The notes under the pieces are model-generated. The model saw only the letters and a list, made by a program, of their open reading frames with translations, had not been told where the DNA came from and did no database searches. Shown here in pieces: positions 34,205 to 52,226 of a stretch of DNA of 64,000 nucleotides; the first letter of the stretch is position 1, and each line of letters starts with the position of its first letter. Origin of the DNA: Lamellibrachia satsuma (Eukaryota; Annelida; Polychaeta; Sabellida; Siboglinidae); contig BSQZ01000001.1 of NCBI GenBank assembly GCA_033239005.1, positions 15,043,000 through 15,106,999 of the forward strand, read 5' to 3'. The translations under genes were made by a program, and so were the position numbers.

Positions 34205-34772
34205 CAAGCTGTCTCTAGTACTTGTGAGATTGTTGGAAAAAGAGAAGAGACCTAGCTATACTTTTAAAATAATGATGCATCATTACTGTGTAATTTTTTA
34301 TACCAAATAAAATTCCAGAGTTTATCACCTGGTTTATTAATGATTTGTTGACCATCTACATGCACATATTATATGCTCCTGGCAAAATGTGCACACGCTT
34401 ACTGCACATACAAAGCGGAACGAATGTCGGACCAACAGCTGTACAATTGTTAACAAAGTTTAGACGAAAATTGATGTATAAACCGATATGTGATGCATAT
34501 GTTGGCATGGAATACAAATACACACTAGTAACGCAACGAATCAGTGATAGTTGATGTAAACAAGGGTTCAAATTTATTGGAATCTGTGGGCCCGCAGGCA
34601 GTAAGAAAGAAATATGTACACGATGCAAAATGCATTTTGACTGACGACTGAAGGAGGCCATGATATATATTTATAGTGGATGGTAATTTTATGGATGGTC
34701 TATTCACGCGGCTATAATTTTTTTGTTTTATTGGGGAAAATGGAAAAGGTGGTTCAAAAGTTGTCTGATCAT
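34205..34772. repeat. Dispersed repeat copy B (pair with 28029-28720)
   Basis: It shares the ordered blocks listed for copy A and the same outer limits (CAAGCTGTCTCTAGTACTTG ... AAAAGTTGTCTGATCAT). It carries an extra segment of about 130 bp (34314-34446), bounded by AAAATT and ACAATT, that copy A lacks. This suggests a non-autonomous mobile repeat of unknown class. Confidence 0.8.
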
Positions 34773-36721
34773 AAACCGTTTGTCGAGACTAACATGTATA
34801 TACACCCAAACGATAAAGTAATCAGGTGAAATTGAATGGCTCTAATGCATCTTTTTAGTTGTACTTATAAAGTCATACTTAGGCAAACATTTTAAAATTT
34901 GATGGTTCTTCTCGATAAGTTCAAAAGAATGTTGAGTCTTTCTACACTGCTACAGTTATTCTTTTTCTTTTGAGGTAATAACTTTGAAAGACAACCACTA
35001 AATAAAACACAGCAAGGCAATATTATAAGAAGAAACATTACTTTTGTATGTCAAGTTTGGTGGGTCTTTTACATACATTATTGTCATTAGTCATTCGAAC
35101 ACACAAAACTCAAAAGTCATAGCAATGCCAATGGGCAATTATAGGTGGGAGGTGGATTGTCAAAATTCGTCGGAGGTTGGTCCCCAAAACAGGTGGGAGA
35201 TGGGAAGTTGAGACAAACATGAATAGACACATTATAATTTGAGTGTTTAGAACAACTGACAATAATGACGTCAATTACATAACATACAATACTGTTGTTG
35301 TTGTTGTTGAGCACATCATAGAAGATGGCATCTCCCAGACAATGTTGAATCAGGCACTTTGTGCCCTTGACCAGCTACTGATTATGTGATCAGTCCTGAA
35401 TATCCACAGTGATACACTGTTCATGTAATTGTGAGATTACAAGCTTTTTTAGTCACTAAATTGTCATCTTGATGCTGCAGCACTTGCAAGTTGCATCTTT
35501 TAATTTCAATAAGCAGCAATTCTTCCTTTCTGTCAAGTGTCCTTCTGAAAATGCACATGTAGGCTGTGATTAGCAGTTCATAAATCATTGATATTTAATT
35601 TGCAAATTAAAACTATACTTGAGACAGCTTTTACTGTACTACTATTGACGCACATGGATAATCATGTTGTGTATACATATGCTACATATTTGTGCTTAGG
35701 ATCCATAGTATATACATGGGCAAGGCAGTTCCTAGCTATGTGTCATTAATGTAACAGCTTTTGTGCATCTTTTATAACCTACATGTATTAACAGTCACTA
35801 TTTCAACTTAAATCACAATTTTTAAATCCTGCATTAGTCACTGCAATAAGTATGGGATATCTGTGGTATACAGCATTATTTGTTCTAGCAAAATTTCCCC
35901 AGGATGGGAAACTTGGTAGTTTATACGTGACAGTCATGACAGCAGTGTTTGCCAAATAGGTGATCGCTTTATTAAGAACCCTTGATATACGGGGTATTTC
36001 GAAATATAAAGGCATTACGTTTCATTAGTGGGGTCATATATTGATCCCTGAAAGTTTGGCGCCCAAGGTGCAAGCCGTCTAGGAGGAAAACGTGAACATA
36101 ACCACATACAAACAGCTAGCTCAATTATAGTTAGATGACAGTACATTATCAAGCTAATGTTATTGCATCACCACTGCTTTAATTTATGACATGTAAATTC
36201 ATTAGCCCCATTGATACAGTCCACAGTGCACACTACCATACATTTAATATTCTCCCTGGTTTTCTGTCTTTGGGTGTGGTAGATAGATAGATTGTGTTGG
36301 GGATGTGCATTAGTCTCAGAAAATGTCACTATAGATGGCAATAAGTTATTCAATGTAACATGACAGTATGGAAACTAGTCATGATATATATTTATTGCTA
36401 ATTGTGTAACAAAATGTGTCAAAGCATATGCTTTGTCATTATGTATGTATTGCAGTGAAAGAATGTATATAAAAGCTATGTCAGCTGTATGTGCCTCTTC
36501 ACACCAATTTCTGCACATTAGTGATTGCACATAGTTTACTTATCACCCATTGGTAGACACCTTTCATATAACTATTTAAAGTGCCCATATACAGTCTATA
36601 TTTATAGTTTGTAGCAATTAACTATGGGATTGAAATATCACTTCAATGTTACATACAAAAAGCTAGCTATTGTATCAGTGATCTACTAGTTTATGGTCAG
36701 GTCAGGCCCTCTGGCATGCTA
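34773..36721. other. Intergenic DNA, no gene recognised
   Basis: No conserved exon, RNA gene or clear transposon terminus was recognised on either strand. It is AT-rich with short GTTGTT runs near 35283-35310. Confidence 0.5.
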
Positions 36722-38046
36722 CTTTACTTACTTACTTAATCCTCTTGGCCCCTTCAGGAGCATAGGGCGTCAACCATGTTTCTCCACCTCACTCTCTTCT
36801 GGGCTAGAGTTTTGGCCTCTTGCCAGGTGACCCCCACTTTATCAAGATCTTGTAGTGTGGAGCGTCTCCAGTTGATTTTTGGCCTTCCTTGTCTTCTCTT
36901 TCCTTGTGGGTTATAGTCCAGTGCTTGTTTGGTTGTATTTGTTGGATCTTTTCTGAGTGTGTGGCCAATCCAGCTCCATTTTCTCCTCTTGATTGTAGTG
37001 CTTATTTCTTCCTGTTTGGTTTTCTTCCAGAGCTCTTTATTTGATATTTGGTTAGGCCACCATACCTTAAGGATGTATCGGAGGCGACTGTTGATGAAGA
37101 CTTGGAGTTTGTTGTTGTAGTAGTTTTCCACGTTTCACAGCCATAGAGAAGAACTGGTTTAACGTTGGTGTTGAAAATGCGGATCTTAGTGTTTATGGAT
37201 AGTTGGGAAGAGAGCCATACAGGGCGTAGGGTTCTGAAGGCATGGCGAGCTTTATTGTGTAGCTCCACATCTTTGTCAGCTCCACCATTTGTACTGAATG
37301 AAGTCTTGTACTTCCTCAACAGTACCACTTTCTAGTGAGATGGGTTCAGAGGATCTGCTGTTGACTTTCATCACCTTTGTCTTTCCCACATTGATCTTAA
37401 GACCCAGTTGGCTGCTTTTTTCTTGAAGCCTTTCTGTTTTTTGTTGCATGTGTTTATGGGTTTCTGAGAGTAGTGCTAGATCATCTGCAAAATCCAGGTC
37501 TTCTAGTTGTGAGAACAAGTTCCACTGGATCCCAGTACGATGGTGTTCTGTGGATCTTTTCATTGTCCAGTCTATGGCTATCAGAAAGAGCAGTGGATAT
37601 AGCAAGCAGCCCTGTCGTACTCCAGTTCCAATCTGGAAGCCTTCTGAAACTTGTCCATTGAAGATGACATGACCAGTGAAACCTTCGTACATGTTCTTTA
37701 TTAGGGTTACAAATTTTGTGGGTAAACCATAGTGCCTCAGGAGCTTCCATAGAACTGTCCTATCTATACTATCGAATGCTTTTTCAAAGCACACAAAGTT
37801 TATGTAAAGGGAGCTCTGCCATTCAATGCATTGTTCAATGATAATCCTGAGTGTAACAATGTGATCTGTGCAGGATTTATCCATTCTAAAGCCAGCTTGT
37901 TCCTTTCTTAGCTTCTTGTCAACTGTTTCTTGTATCCTATCCAGGATGATATGGCAGAGAATTTTACTGGGCACTGATAGAAGCATGATCCCTCTCCAGT
38001 TCTTACATTCACTGAGGTTGCCTTTCTTTGGGATTGTAACTAGCAT
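36722..38046 (-). pseudogene. RTE-type LINE, 3' part (reverse transcriptase and C-terminal domain), inactive
   Basis: On the minus strand 38046-37276 reads as an RT domain: IPKKGNLSECKNWRG, QAGFRMDKSCTDHI (finger), FEKAFDSIDR (motif A), GVRQGCLLYPLLF (motif B), LDFADDLALLS (motif C, FADD intact) and LGLKINVGKTKVMK (motif D). In motif A the usual catalytic Asp is Cys (VCFEKAFD), so the enzyme would be dead. After frameshifts near 37130-37300 the C-terminal tail follows (KRRKWSWIGHTLRKD ... KRRQGRPKINWRRS). The 3' end is a short ACTTA-type repeat at 36722-36737, as expected of RTE elements. It matches the family at 1-1855 and covers the half missing there. Confidence 0.85.
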
Positions 38047-38109
38047 ACTACTAGTACCATGTAAACCGGTACTACCTGTATCATGGTCAGGCTGTCGGTG
38101 ACTAAACTG

Positions 38110-38390
38110 GCACCCCCACTAGGCTTGCCCAGTGAGGAGGGTTGCTAGAAACCCGGTGGTACTAAAAACAAAAACCATCAAAGGGCGGATGGACAAAGCG
38201 CATTATCACCTGGGGACCGTATGGAAGGAAAAGATTCCGAGGAAGACCAGCAAAACGATGGAGAGACGACCTGGATGAATATTGGAATGAAACCACCTGG
38301 CAGAGAACAGCGGAAGATAGGCAAACTTGGAAACAACATGCTGAGGCCTTCGCCCAACCACGGGACAATACGGCTGATATATAGATAGAT
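38110..38390 (+). pseudogene. LINE 3' end of a second family (C-terminal RT tail)
   Basis: The plus strand from 38188 to 38383 reads RWTKRIITWGPYGRKRFRGR, then PAKRWRDDLDEYWNETTWQR and EDRQTWKQHAEAFAQPRDN before a stop. This is a common C-terminus of non-LTR polyproteins in which the terminal domain is (T)xWxPxGxRxRGRPxxRWxDD. It is 5' truncated, as usual for LINE insertions, and is followed by an ATAGATAGAT tail. It abuts the 5' side of the RTE remnant in opposite orientation. Confidence 0.75.
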
Positions 38391-39684
38391 CTACTAGTAT
38401 GTGTAATATCAATAGCATGTATATATATTTGTCTTTGCTAACCATAATTACATATCAGCACCTTTGTTGTTATAGTAGACAGTGTACGTTTTATCATAAC
38501 ATGACCATGACTTGTTGTATTACTTACCTTGTTATTTCTTGGGTCGCAGAGGTTGACGGCGTTGGGTCAGTGAGCACTGTAATTACATAAGAGATAATAA
38601 AGGTTTGAAATAGGTTATTCTATGAACACATAAGTACAAATATTAATCATAATGTGTGTATCTTTATATTATTACAAAGAATTACTCAATAAGCAAATAG
38701 TTTCCTTTTTTCAGCAATATTGTTGTTAAACCGTCACACGCGCACTTTTATTGCTGAATATTTCGTAAATAAAATTTTTTGTAGCTATGCAAATTTGCAA
38801 GTTGTTCGAAAATAAGAAATTTTTGTGGCTACGAAATTTATCCGCCATATTTGCGCAAATTCTTACGTACAATAACATTTCTTCGAGAATACGAGCCCTG
38901 ATAAAGGTGTGTCACTGCCTGGTGTGTGGAAGAACGGGACCAACAATGTAGAAGTCTGCCATTTCACATACAGATGCCTCGATCGTAAACAATGCACATC
39001 AGTGGATTCGTCCCGCTCTACCTTCAGATAAACGTGCGTGTTATCGCATGTCAATAGTAACTTAATGCAGGAGCTGGTGTCAAAACAGTAGCCATGAGTG
39101 GACAATTCTGATTTCATATGACTGGAGACAAAGTGGTGGCGAATCTCTCAATTAAAATGCATAGGCATAGCGTTCCTGTAATGTTAATTTATATCACGGC
39201 TCGAAAATACTCTAGCCACATTTATATGTAGCTAACATAGAGTTATGAGTTGAAATGGAAGAAGATTGTTTTATTATTCCGTCAGATGAACCAAACTGTT
39301 GTTTTATTGCCACGTTTTATTCATATGCAAAATATTTCAGTTAAACATTACATTCTCATACGGTTTTTATATTACGAGTGTGACGTTCACATGAAGCCAT
39401 GCTGTACAATAATACACATATCTGACACATTCCGACTAATATGATCCCATGCTGAACAGAACCCAACAAATACACCAATGTAAAGATTTGAAACTAAAAT
39501 ACCAACTGTTCGAAGCAAAATATAACCATTGTTACTGTAACCTTCGTTCTAGTTGAATACTTCATCAAATGAACACACTTTACAGTTTTCATGCAAAACT
39601 ACTGCAAGAGAAAAACATTCGTTCAAACTGTTATACTGTGGGAATAGTGAAGCATACATTTGTGAATGGGTAGGGTCCAAAGTT
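38391..39684. other. 3' flank of DRC12
   Basis: No coding exon was recognised. TTTATT motifs (AATAAA on the minus strand) near 39304 and 39319 could polyadenylate the minus-strand DRC12 transcript. Confidence 0.4.
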
Positions 39685-44629
<4,945 letters not shown>

Positions 44630-45490
44630 GCTGGGCCATCCAGTTTCTACCAAAACGTTGTTGGCGAGTTAGCGTCTGGGGACGGGTCACTATTAATTTT
44701 ATTTTCCCACTGGCGAGCATGTTAACGTTTTTTAATGCTGTTCGCTAATTTATATCTTTGATATACTGAAAATCAACTATGTTTCTAGTTATTATTTCAT
44801 TAACCTGCTGGATAAAATTCTTCAACTTCTGTAATTTTTTTCCAGAAAAAAATACACATACAAGATGCTCCCCATTAAATGGCGTCCAAAACAATTACAT
44901 TATGTCTTCATGCGCAACCTACATTCACTGGCAAACGCATAAGTTGACAGCTAGCCACTAGATGTAATCTGGGCATAGCATTACATATACTTTGGTGTCA
45001 AGTACGGTCATTCATAAATAATTTTACAGGCAGCAAACACGTTTCAAAAGGGGGTACCGTCTCAAAATCACAGGCACTATATTCGTAAGCCATGAACCCG
45101 GAAGTGAAATAGTGATCCGTCCCCGTCGCCTCCACTGATCTATTTCCGCCCTCTGTCGGATAGCTCAAAATTAATTTCCCTGTCATCTGATGGCAGCACA
45201 GATGTCACAGACACCATGCAACGGTAGTTAGAAAATTAATGAGGTAATGTACACGTGTCGACGTTTATCATTTCACTGATCGTGTAGCTTTTCAGATTGA
45301 TTAATATATCGACGCCGTTGGACGTAAAAGTCCCCACAGTTAAGACAAGCTACGATAGAATACGTTGTAGTAACCTTAGGGTAGCAAACAGTTCCCCAAT
45401 CCACAAGAAATGTGGCAGATCCACACCACCCAATTATCGCCCTGTATCCATCGCATCCATTTGCATTGAGTTGGTTGAACATAATATTCA
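44630..45490. other. Upstream flank of DRC12, no gene recognised
   Basis: It should hold the DRC12 promoter. No coding exon or transposon terminus was recognised. Confidence 0.4.
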
Positions 45491-45793
45491 GGGATCATGC
45501 CTCAGTTACACTTCATGGTGCGTTACAGGCGAATGTAGGGCACAGTAATTTTAGATATGTGTAAATAAAAAAATATCTGACATAATAGGCAAAGTCAATC
45601 GCCCTACAATGTTTTTCTATCTGGCTGTTGCTGTAGTAGAGATGAAGAGTGTGGCGAAAAAAATTGCCTACTGACATAACTGCATTTGAGCAGGCACATT
45701 GCCATGGCATTGGCAAGTTTGGTTTTCTTATAATTATGCAAAACGTTAACATGGTCGCCAGTGGCAATGGGAAACTAACATTAGGCTGAACCC
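45491..45793. mobile_element. MITE-like repeat family, copy 1
   Basis: It starts GGGATCATGCCTCAGTTAC and ends in AACATTAGGCTGAACCC. The two ends are imperfect inverted copies (GGGxTCAxGCCTxxTGTTACxxTTC pattern). The internal landmark GGGCACAGTAATTTTAGATA is shared with copies at 51179 and 53801. It also contains AAAGTCAATCGCCCTACAAT, whose reverse complement lies just beyond copy 3. Confidence 0.7.
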
Positions 45794-46486
45794 AAATAGG
45801 TACCCTGGCAACGGTAATGCTGTAGCCATCTAACAGTCATAGATGAGGTTTTTTTATTAAAAATATACTGATAAAATGAACGAAAACGTGTCAGGCACCA
45901 AACAACGAGTGTGTACTGTGTCTGTGGACAGGCTGCACAAAAGGAAGAATTGTTAAATATGGAGTTATTAATTGCCGACTCAGAGGTGGTTATAGTCATG
46001 CAATAACAGTGTATATAGGTTCAGTTACATGCTCCAACATAGAATCACACAAATAAATCAAAACGGCCGCTAACTTGCCTCATGTTGCGTGCGTGTGACT
46101 TAGAACATTGTCTGTCAGGCTAGTTTATATTATATTGTTATATATGTTTTATTGATTCCATATAGTCAACAAGAGCATTACTTGTTAAGCACTGCTATTA
46201 TTAAAATTTGATCTACTGAATATCAAAAATGTCAAACAAATGTACATTTTAATGTTGTGCTATAACATTTGATGGGCATCAACTTATATGTTACGCTATT
46301 TGATGGTTAATATAAGATGTTTAGTTGTCAATAAACAGTTTTTTTTTATTTTTCATTTGTTAAAATTGCCCGAAAGAGTTTATGGTAAGCTAAACGCTTA
46401 AAGGTGCATAATCAATTACATTTTTTTGTTAGTCTCATTTCAAATTAAGTTTGCGAAAAACCAAACCTACCTAGTACCCACTACAA

Positions 46487-47529
46487 GAGGGGTCGGCAAC
46501 CTGCGGCCCGCAGAGCTATTTCATGCGGCCCGCGGACTGATAGCGAGATTATGCATGGCGCGGCCCGCGCCCGCAATATTGATATATAAAATAAAAATAG
46601 TACGTCTTGTCTAGACTAAATTGTAGACGAGACGTCTAGGCAAAACATATCACATAATGCAACTTGGTAATACCATTTCCACGCGATAAACATATCAAAC
46701 ATTTCTCACTTCCTTAAAACTTTAATTAATTAAGTTTTGCCCACATGCAGACATGAATTTTCTATCTTTTTGTGTTTGAGTGATAATGTGTTGTTTTGAA
46801 TAACACTCGTCAACACTCATTAAATCACTGGCAGTTCCAGCACCTTCCGTCCCAGATGAATGTGCAATATTAACAATTCCTGCACTAAACCGAAGTGCCC
46901 TGACTAGGTTGGGTTGTCATGCTGTGCCACGTGTACGAGCTGAGACATGAGATTAGCGTATTCATGGAAAAGAAGGGTGGAGAAGTACCGGCATTCACTG
47001 ACCCCTTATGGATCTACGATTTTGCATTTTAGTCTGCGTCACGGAGCAGCTAATCAATGAACTGTGCCCGTTTGTCTCCGCTTTCGAGACCAGGTTTTAC
47101 TTCCCGACACTTATAGAAAACAAACTAGCTACTCCGGACATGTAGGCCTTCGTAGCATTCACTGAACTGCTGAGACGGGAGTTTGCTGACTGATTGACAA
47201 TCTCAAGGCTCGCAACATGGAGTGAAAAAATGAAGCTGAACTTCGTGTAATGCAAGCCATGAATGCATTTAACAGATGGACATTTGGATGACGTGCTGAG
47301 GCTCGCAGTATCAAGTCTGCAGCCAGATGTTTGACACTTGGTGGCGCAGCAACTCTAGCATCAACATCTCTAGCATCAGGCGTCAGTGTCACACGGGTCA
47401 ACATGGCATCAGCGGCATGCCAAGAACACGTAACATGAATAATGTGTGTTTTTGAACAGCATAGTGACCATCGAACTGTTGTTCAAAATCAGACCTATTT
47501 ACAACAGCAACGTATGCAATGTATATATG

Positions 47530-47560
<31 letters not shown>

Positions 47561-47765
47561 GTGTGAGTGTGTGTATGTGTATATATGTATATATCTGTAT
47601 GTATATACATATATAAATATATATATATATTGTACGTGTTACAAGAAAGATAATATCCTTATGTGCGCGCGTGCGTGTGTGCTTCCATGTGCGTGTATGT
47701 GCGGCCCGCTGACCTATTCCAAGTAACTAATTTGGCCCTCCGTTCAAAAAGGTTGCCTAACCCTG
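46487..47765 (+). mobile_element. hAT transposon (1279 bp), decayed, with 8-bp target duplication
   Basis: The ends are GAGGGGTCGGCAACC and, in inverse, CAGGGTTAGGCAACC. They are flanked by the exact 8-bp duplication CACTACAA (46479-46486 and 47766-47773). Plus-strand remnants of an hAT transposase are visible: LRHEISVFMEKKGGEVPAFT, DPLWIYDFAF (about 46940-47030) and, near 47262-47306, HLTDGHLDDVLRLAV, the C-terminal dimerisation end. Stop codons and deletion of most of the catalytic core make it inactive. A TATG microsatellite has grown near its 3' end (47520-47635). Confidence 0.9.
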
Positions 47766-48159
47766 CACTACAACATGCTAGCTCGTTTGTGCAACTTTTA
47801 TATGTAGTTTCTGTGAAATCATCAGACAAACTATTAAATTTGTTAATGCTTGTTCAAGCGTTTACTGAAGTGAAAATAAAAATTCTGATCCTTGGTGGAA
47901 ATTTTGAAGAAATATTAGGATAACACAAAAAGTGTATGCATTTATTTCCATGTTGGTCGTTTTGCACATTACTTGAGTTATTAGTCACCTGAAAGCGAAA
48001 GCCAGCATGGTTCCAATTTATCACCCATAAGCCATGTGGTGCATGCCACAATGACACATTTAATCCATTGATATGCCGATCTTCATATTATGACTTTGAA
48101 AAATTTTATTCAGCAGCTAAAAACAATAATAAACATTTCAGTATTCTAAGTTCTAACAT

Positions 48160-49010
48160 ACAATCAATTAATAAATAAATGAATGGCTCAAAATAAAAAA
48201 ATTATCACTAAACACTGCAAAATCTAAATATATGACATTCCAAAGGACAAATAAAAATATACAGATGCTTATTCTGAAGATAGATAATATAAATATTGAA
48301 CAAGTTAAGGAATTTAATTTCTTAGGTTTAATTATTGATACAAATCTGAACTGGAAAAGAAAAAAAATTTCAAACGCATGTTCTAAAAAGATTGGTATTT
48401 TAAATATATTAAAACATGTTATCACGACAAATTAAAACGTTATTATATAATTCATTAATTGTACCACACATTAATTATTGCATCATGGCTTGGTGTTTTC
48501 AAACAAATAGAATAATAAAACTTCAAAAGAAAGCATTGAGAATTATTACCTTAAGTAACTATAATTCCCACACAGAGCCACTCCATAAAAAATCAGCATG
48601 TTAAAAGTAGATGACATTCTTAAATTACAACAATTAAAATTTTATTATAAATATTTACATAACAATTTACCAGTTTATTTTAATTTTTTGAGGATAATCT
48701 TCATCTATGACATACATAATTATGATACATGAATCAAGAATGAAATATATACTTATAAAACTAAACACGAATTTGCAAAGAAATGTCTTTGGCATAATTT
48801 ACCATTTTTACTTAATAATATTCCCACTACATTGTATAGTTAAGGAAAAGCGTAATACACACAGCTTACAAGGATTTGCTCAGCATGCAAAACTTTATTT
48901 TTTTACAAAATTATCAAGATTCATGCACAAGGCAAAATTGCTATATATGTATGCAACATTAAAAAAATACAACCACCTATCACCCTTATACTAAAAGGCG
49001 CCTAAACTGC
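48160..49010 (+). pseudogene. LINE 3' part (RT thumb and C-terminal region)
   Basis: Broken plus-strand frames read SKYMTFQRTNKNIQ, then FNFLGLIIDTNLNWKRKKIS (the post-palm FLGxxID motif), LLYNSLIVPHINYCIMAWCF (the LYxSLIxPxxxYC motif) and LQKKALRIITLSNYNSHTEP. These are hallmarks of the RT C-terminal half in CR1/Jockey-like LINEs. Several stops follow (48600-49000), then an A/C-rich tail. The RT core is missing. The style matches the core fragment at 43443-44010, which is inverted and about 4 kb away. Confidence 0.8.
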
Positions 49011-51178
49011 AAACACACATAATGAAGCGAGAATAGTAATACACGAACACGCACATGCGCACGAACAAGCACATGCACGCGCACACTCATACACACACAC
49101 AATCACATATGATATGATTATTATGGTGTTCCCCCTTTTTTTCTTAGAAAAATTATATATCTTTGACCAACTGATTTAGTTTAATTTTATTTTGCAAGGT
49201 GGCTACTCGATAGCGACTATGAAAGTCTTAGAGGAGTCTCCTGACTATTTCTCACTGTCTTACCAAAGTAACTGACATTTGGAAGCTTCTTTGTCATGCC
49301 ACAAATGCTTACACTGCTTATAAGTCAAGAGATAAAACATTTAATGCAATTGTGTTATTTAATCTACAAAAAACATTAAGTCATATTCATTAATAATGTT
49401 ACTCATACCTACCTCTGTCAGTTGCTATAATGGGATCCTGCAGGCCTTGATACTTTGTTGATGAGCACAGTAGTGAAGTGCTGCCATATTGTATCTTTAG
49501 GTCTACCTCCTCGAAGCATGTAGACATAAACTTTGTAATGCTGTAACACAGCAACTCTGCTCTGACTTAGAAGTAGCTTACTGAACTAGGTAGCTGTTAC
49601 ACAAGAAGTGAAGCCATTTAATCCTCTACTATGTGGGAACAGCAAGACAAGCCTGACTGCCTGAAGTAAGAAGCCATAAGTGACACGTTAAATCCACTTA
49701 TTAAGAACTGTATTCTATTTCTACCAGCACTGAAATTTACTACAAAACAAGTGAAAATCTTAGTTTTTGTCTGAAATATGAAGTCTTATTTATTATGTGG
49801 GATGGAGTTACAATATTACAAACCATGTTTTTTAATATCAGTATCACTAGCTTAAAATTATTGTAAGGATTTTTTAGTTACTTACATTTTCTTCTGAAAG
49901 AAAATTGAAGAAACTATTTCTTTCAGGATGGAAGAAACTGAAAAAAAACCACCCTTCAGGAGAAACTGCAAACCCTGGATGGAGGTCACGCCCATGAACA
50001 GCATTAACTCATACAGTGTTTTGGATATCCACTATTTTGATCCTTACCAGATCTAATGACTAAATTCAATTCGTTCGAAGATTTAAACAAAATTAGGTTT
50101 TTTTATTAAATTGACTGTGGATGTGGATTTGCGATGGGCTAAATCAGTTGAAGAAGCACTTTTAAAATAAGCACATTTTTGTATGGGAAGTCAACACTAA
50201 TTTTCGTAAATGTCTATTCACCACGTCTCGATACTCATTTCATGTATGTGTGTTCTTTGTAAGTGTACGGACACAAGAAGATGAAGGTATGCAAGCCTAA
50301 CCATAGCTAACCCCTTCCCTAGCTAACCCTAAGTGGTTTACAGAAAATATAACAATTCCCAAAGGCATAGATTCATAGGAAAAGTGAACAGTTTATTTGG
50401 AAAAGGCAGACAACAGTAACAATCATGAATAGCAATGTACAAAATGGAAATTTTTTCAAAATTAAGGGGTATGGCACCAGTTTGTGAAGGAGCAGTTAGC
50501 TATTTGAACCAGCGCACTCATTGGCGATATGTGTTATGTGGTCCAGTGCATTGGTAATATTGTTTAACAAATTTGGACAGAATAGTTGTATATTGGTTGT
50601 GTCACAGCCACTGGAGGCATCGCGTAGATCAGCAGTTTCAAATGTGGCCGCAATGGGTATCTGATCATGTGATACCCCTTTATGGTGGCATATCTAAATC
50701 AAGCAGTACGCCATGTACCCTATCAAGTAGAAGCATGAAAACAGTCACATAAACAATAAAATTTAACACAAGTCTGACACAATGGAAATCACTCAAAATC
50801 CTGTTAAATTTGACAAATTGTCACTTTTCTGACAAAGTTGCACCATATTTGGTTAACAATCAAGCAGTTGTATAAATATTAATTTTAAAATAAGTAGTTG
50901 GTATATTTAAAAACACAGTAAGTAGGTTTCAATGGTTTGCAATGCTCTAGAAATCTAGTGTTCATGGTCTATGATTTATCAAGTATCAAAATTTACGTAT
51001 AATTAAGTTATGTGACTGGTTTTAAGCTAATATTATGGGCAGGGCATTATTTTGATTTGGCTGTGAAACAATAATAATGATGTGACAAGCAGGAGTGTTC
51101 CATAATGGGTTTACAGATACGCTGTGCCGCAACTTGATATAAAATTTGACACTTTCTCAGAAAAAACTTCCCTATTTT
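49011..51178. other. Intergenic DNA, no gene recognised
   Basis: Apart from the LINE 3' tail and a short (CA)-rich run at 49075-49105, no conserved exon or repeat terminus was recognised on either strand. Confidence 0.5.
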
Positions 51179-51508
51179 GGGATCATGCCTTAGTTACACT
51201 TCCTGGTGTGTTACAATGTGTTACGAATGTAGGGCACAGTAATTTTAGATATGTGTAATTTTCTCCACAAGGCACATGTGCGTAGTAATTCATGCAGAAA
51301 TTGGTAAAAAAAAAATGACAGGTATGGCACGTTCAGGCATTTTAAATGAGTTAGAAGTACTAGACTTTGACTAAACTCGATCATCGTGTCAGTGAGATGA
51401 TGATAACGGCATGTAAGAAGTTTCAGAATTTTTGATGGTCCCGTTTTTTTATAATAATACAAAACGTTAACATGGTCTCTAATGGGAAACGTAACAGTAG
51501 GCTGAGCC
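51179..51508. mobile_element. MITE-like repeat family, copy 2
   Basis: It begins GGGATCATGCCTTAGTTAC, contains GGGCACAGTAATTTTAGATA, and ends GTAACAGTAGGCTGAGCC. The inverted ends are the same as in copies 1 and 3. Its right end abuts the truncated 5' end of the LINE at 51509. Confidence 0.75.
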
Positions 51509-51653
51509 ATTCAGCTAAGTCATGGAACACTATGACAAACACAATATTCTTACAGATGCCCAGCATGGTTTCAGACCCAGTCATTCATGCGAATCCGAAC
51601 TATCACAACCAAAGACCTTGCAAAATCCCTCGATAACCGTGAACAAGTTGATG

Positions 51654-52226
51654 CGGGTGTCGGATGGTTCGGTCCATGGGCCGAACGTTTTCGCAACCAG
51701 TGAACCGTGAAGTGTTTTCGCTCGCATGGGCTGAATCGACCGTATATGAAACCGGTGCTAGCAGGCTCCGCGAACCAAAACGACCATATTATCCCGTATT
51801 CTAACTGGAAAGTGGCCGTCCGTGGACGTTATTACGTTCTTTATTTTCGACTTGACTTTTGCGACTTGCGTATTGTAACTGTTAAATGTTATATATGCTA
51901 AATTATTAGCGTTTTCGAATTTTTTTAATGTACAGATGCATTAAGAATTAAATGTTTTGATTAAACATTAACGTATATACAGATGAAGATGCAAGGTTTT
52001 ATGCGAAATCGTAATTTAAAATTTTATCTAATCAGTGGTGGGTCAAACTGACTATTTTTTAGAATTTCGCTATTTAGAATTCCGCTATTAGCGTGGGCTG
52101 AATCAACCGTCACTGAATTCAATAGCAACGCGTTTTTCAGTGAATTGGGCAGAACCATCCATCTGCCTGGGCCGAAACGACTAGGCCGAACCATCTGACT
52201 GCATGGGCCGAACTATCCGGGACCCA
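51654..52226. mobile_element. Nested non-autonomous DNA transposon (MITE A, 573 bp) with 6-bp target duplication
   Basis: TTGATG occurs on both sides (51648-51653 and 52227-52232), and the ORF of the host LINE would read continuously without the insert. The ends are inverted: GGGTGTCGGATGGTTCGGTC against GGGTCCCGGATAGTTCGGCC. The interior repeats the GCATGGGCTGAATCGACCGT / GGGCCGAA(C/A) motif several times. No transposase frame. Confidence 0.85.
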
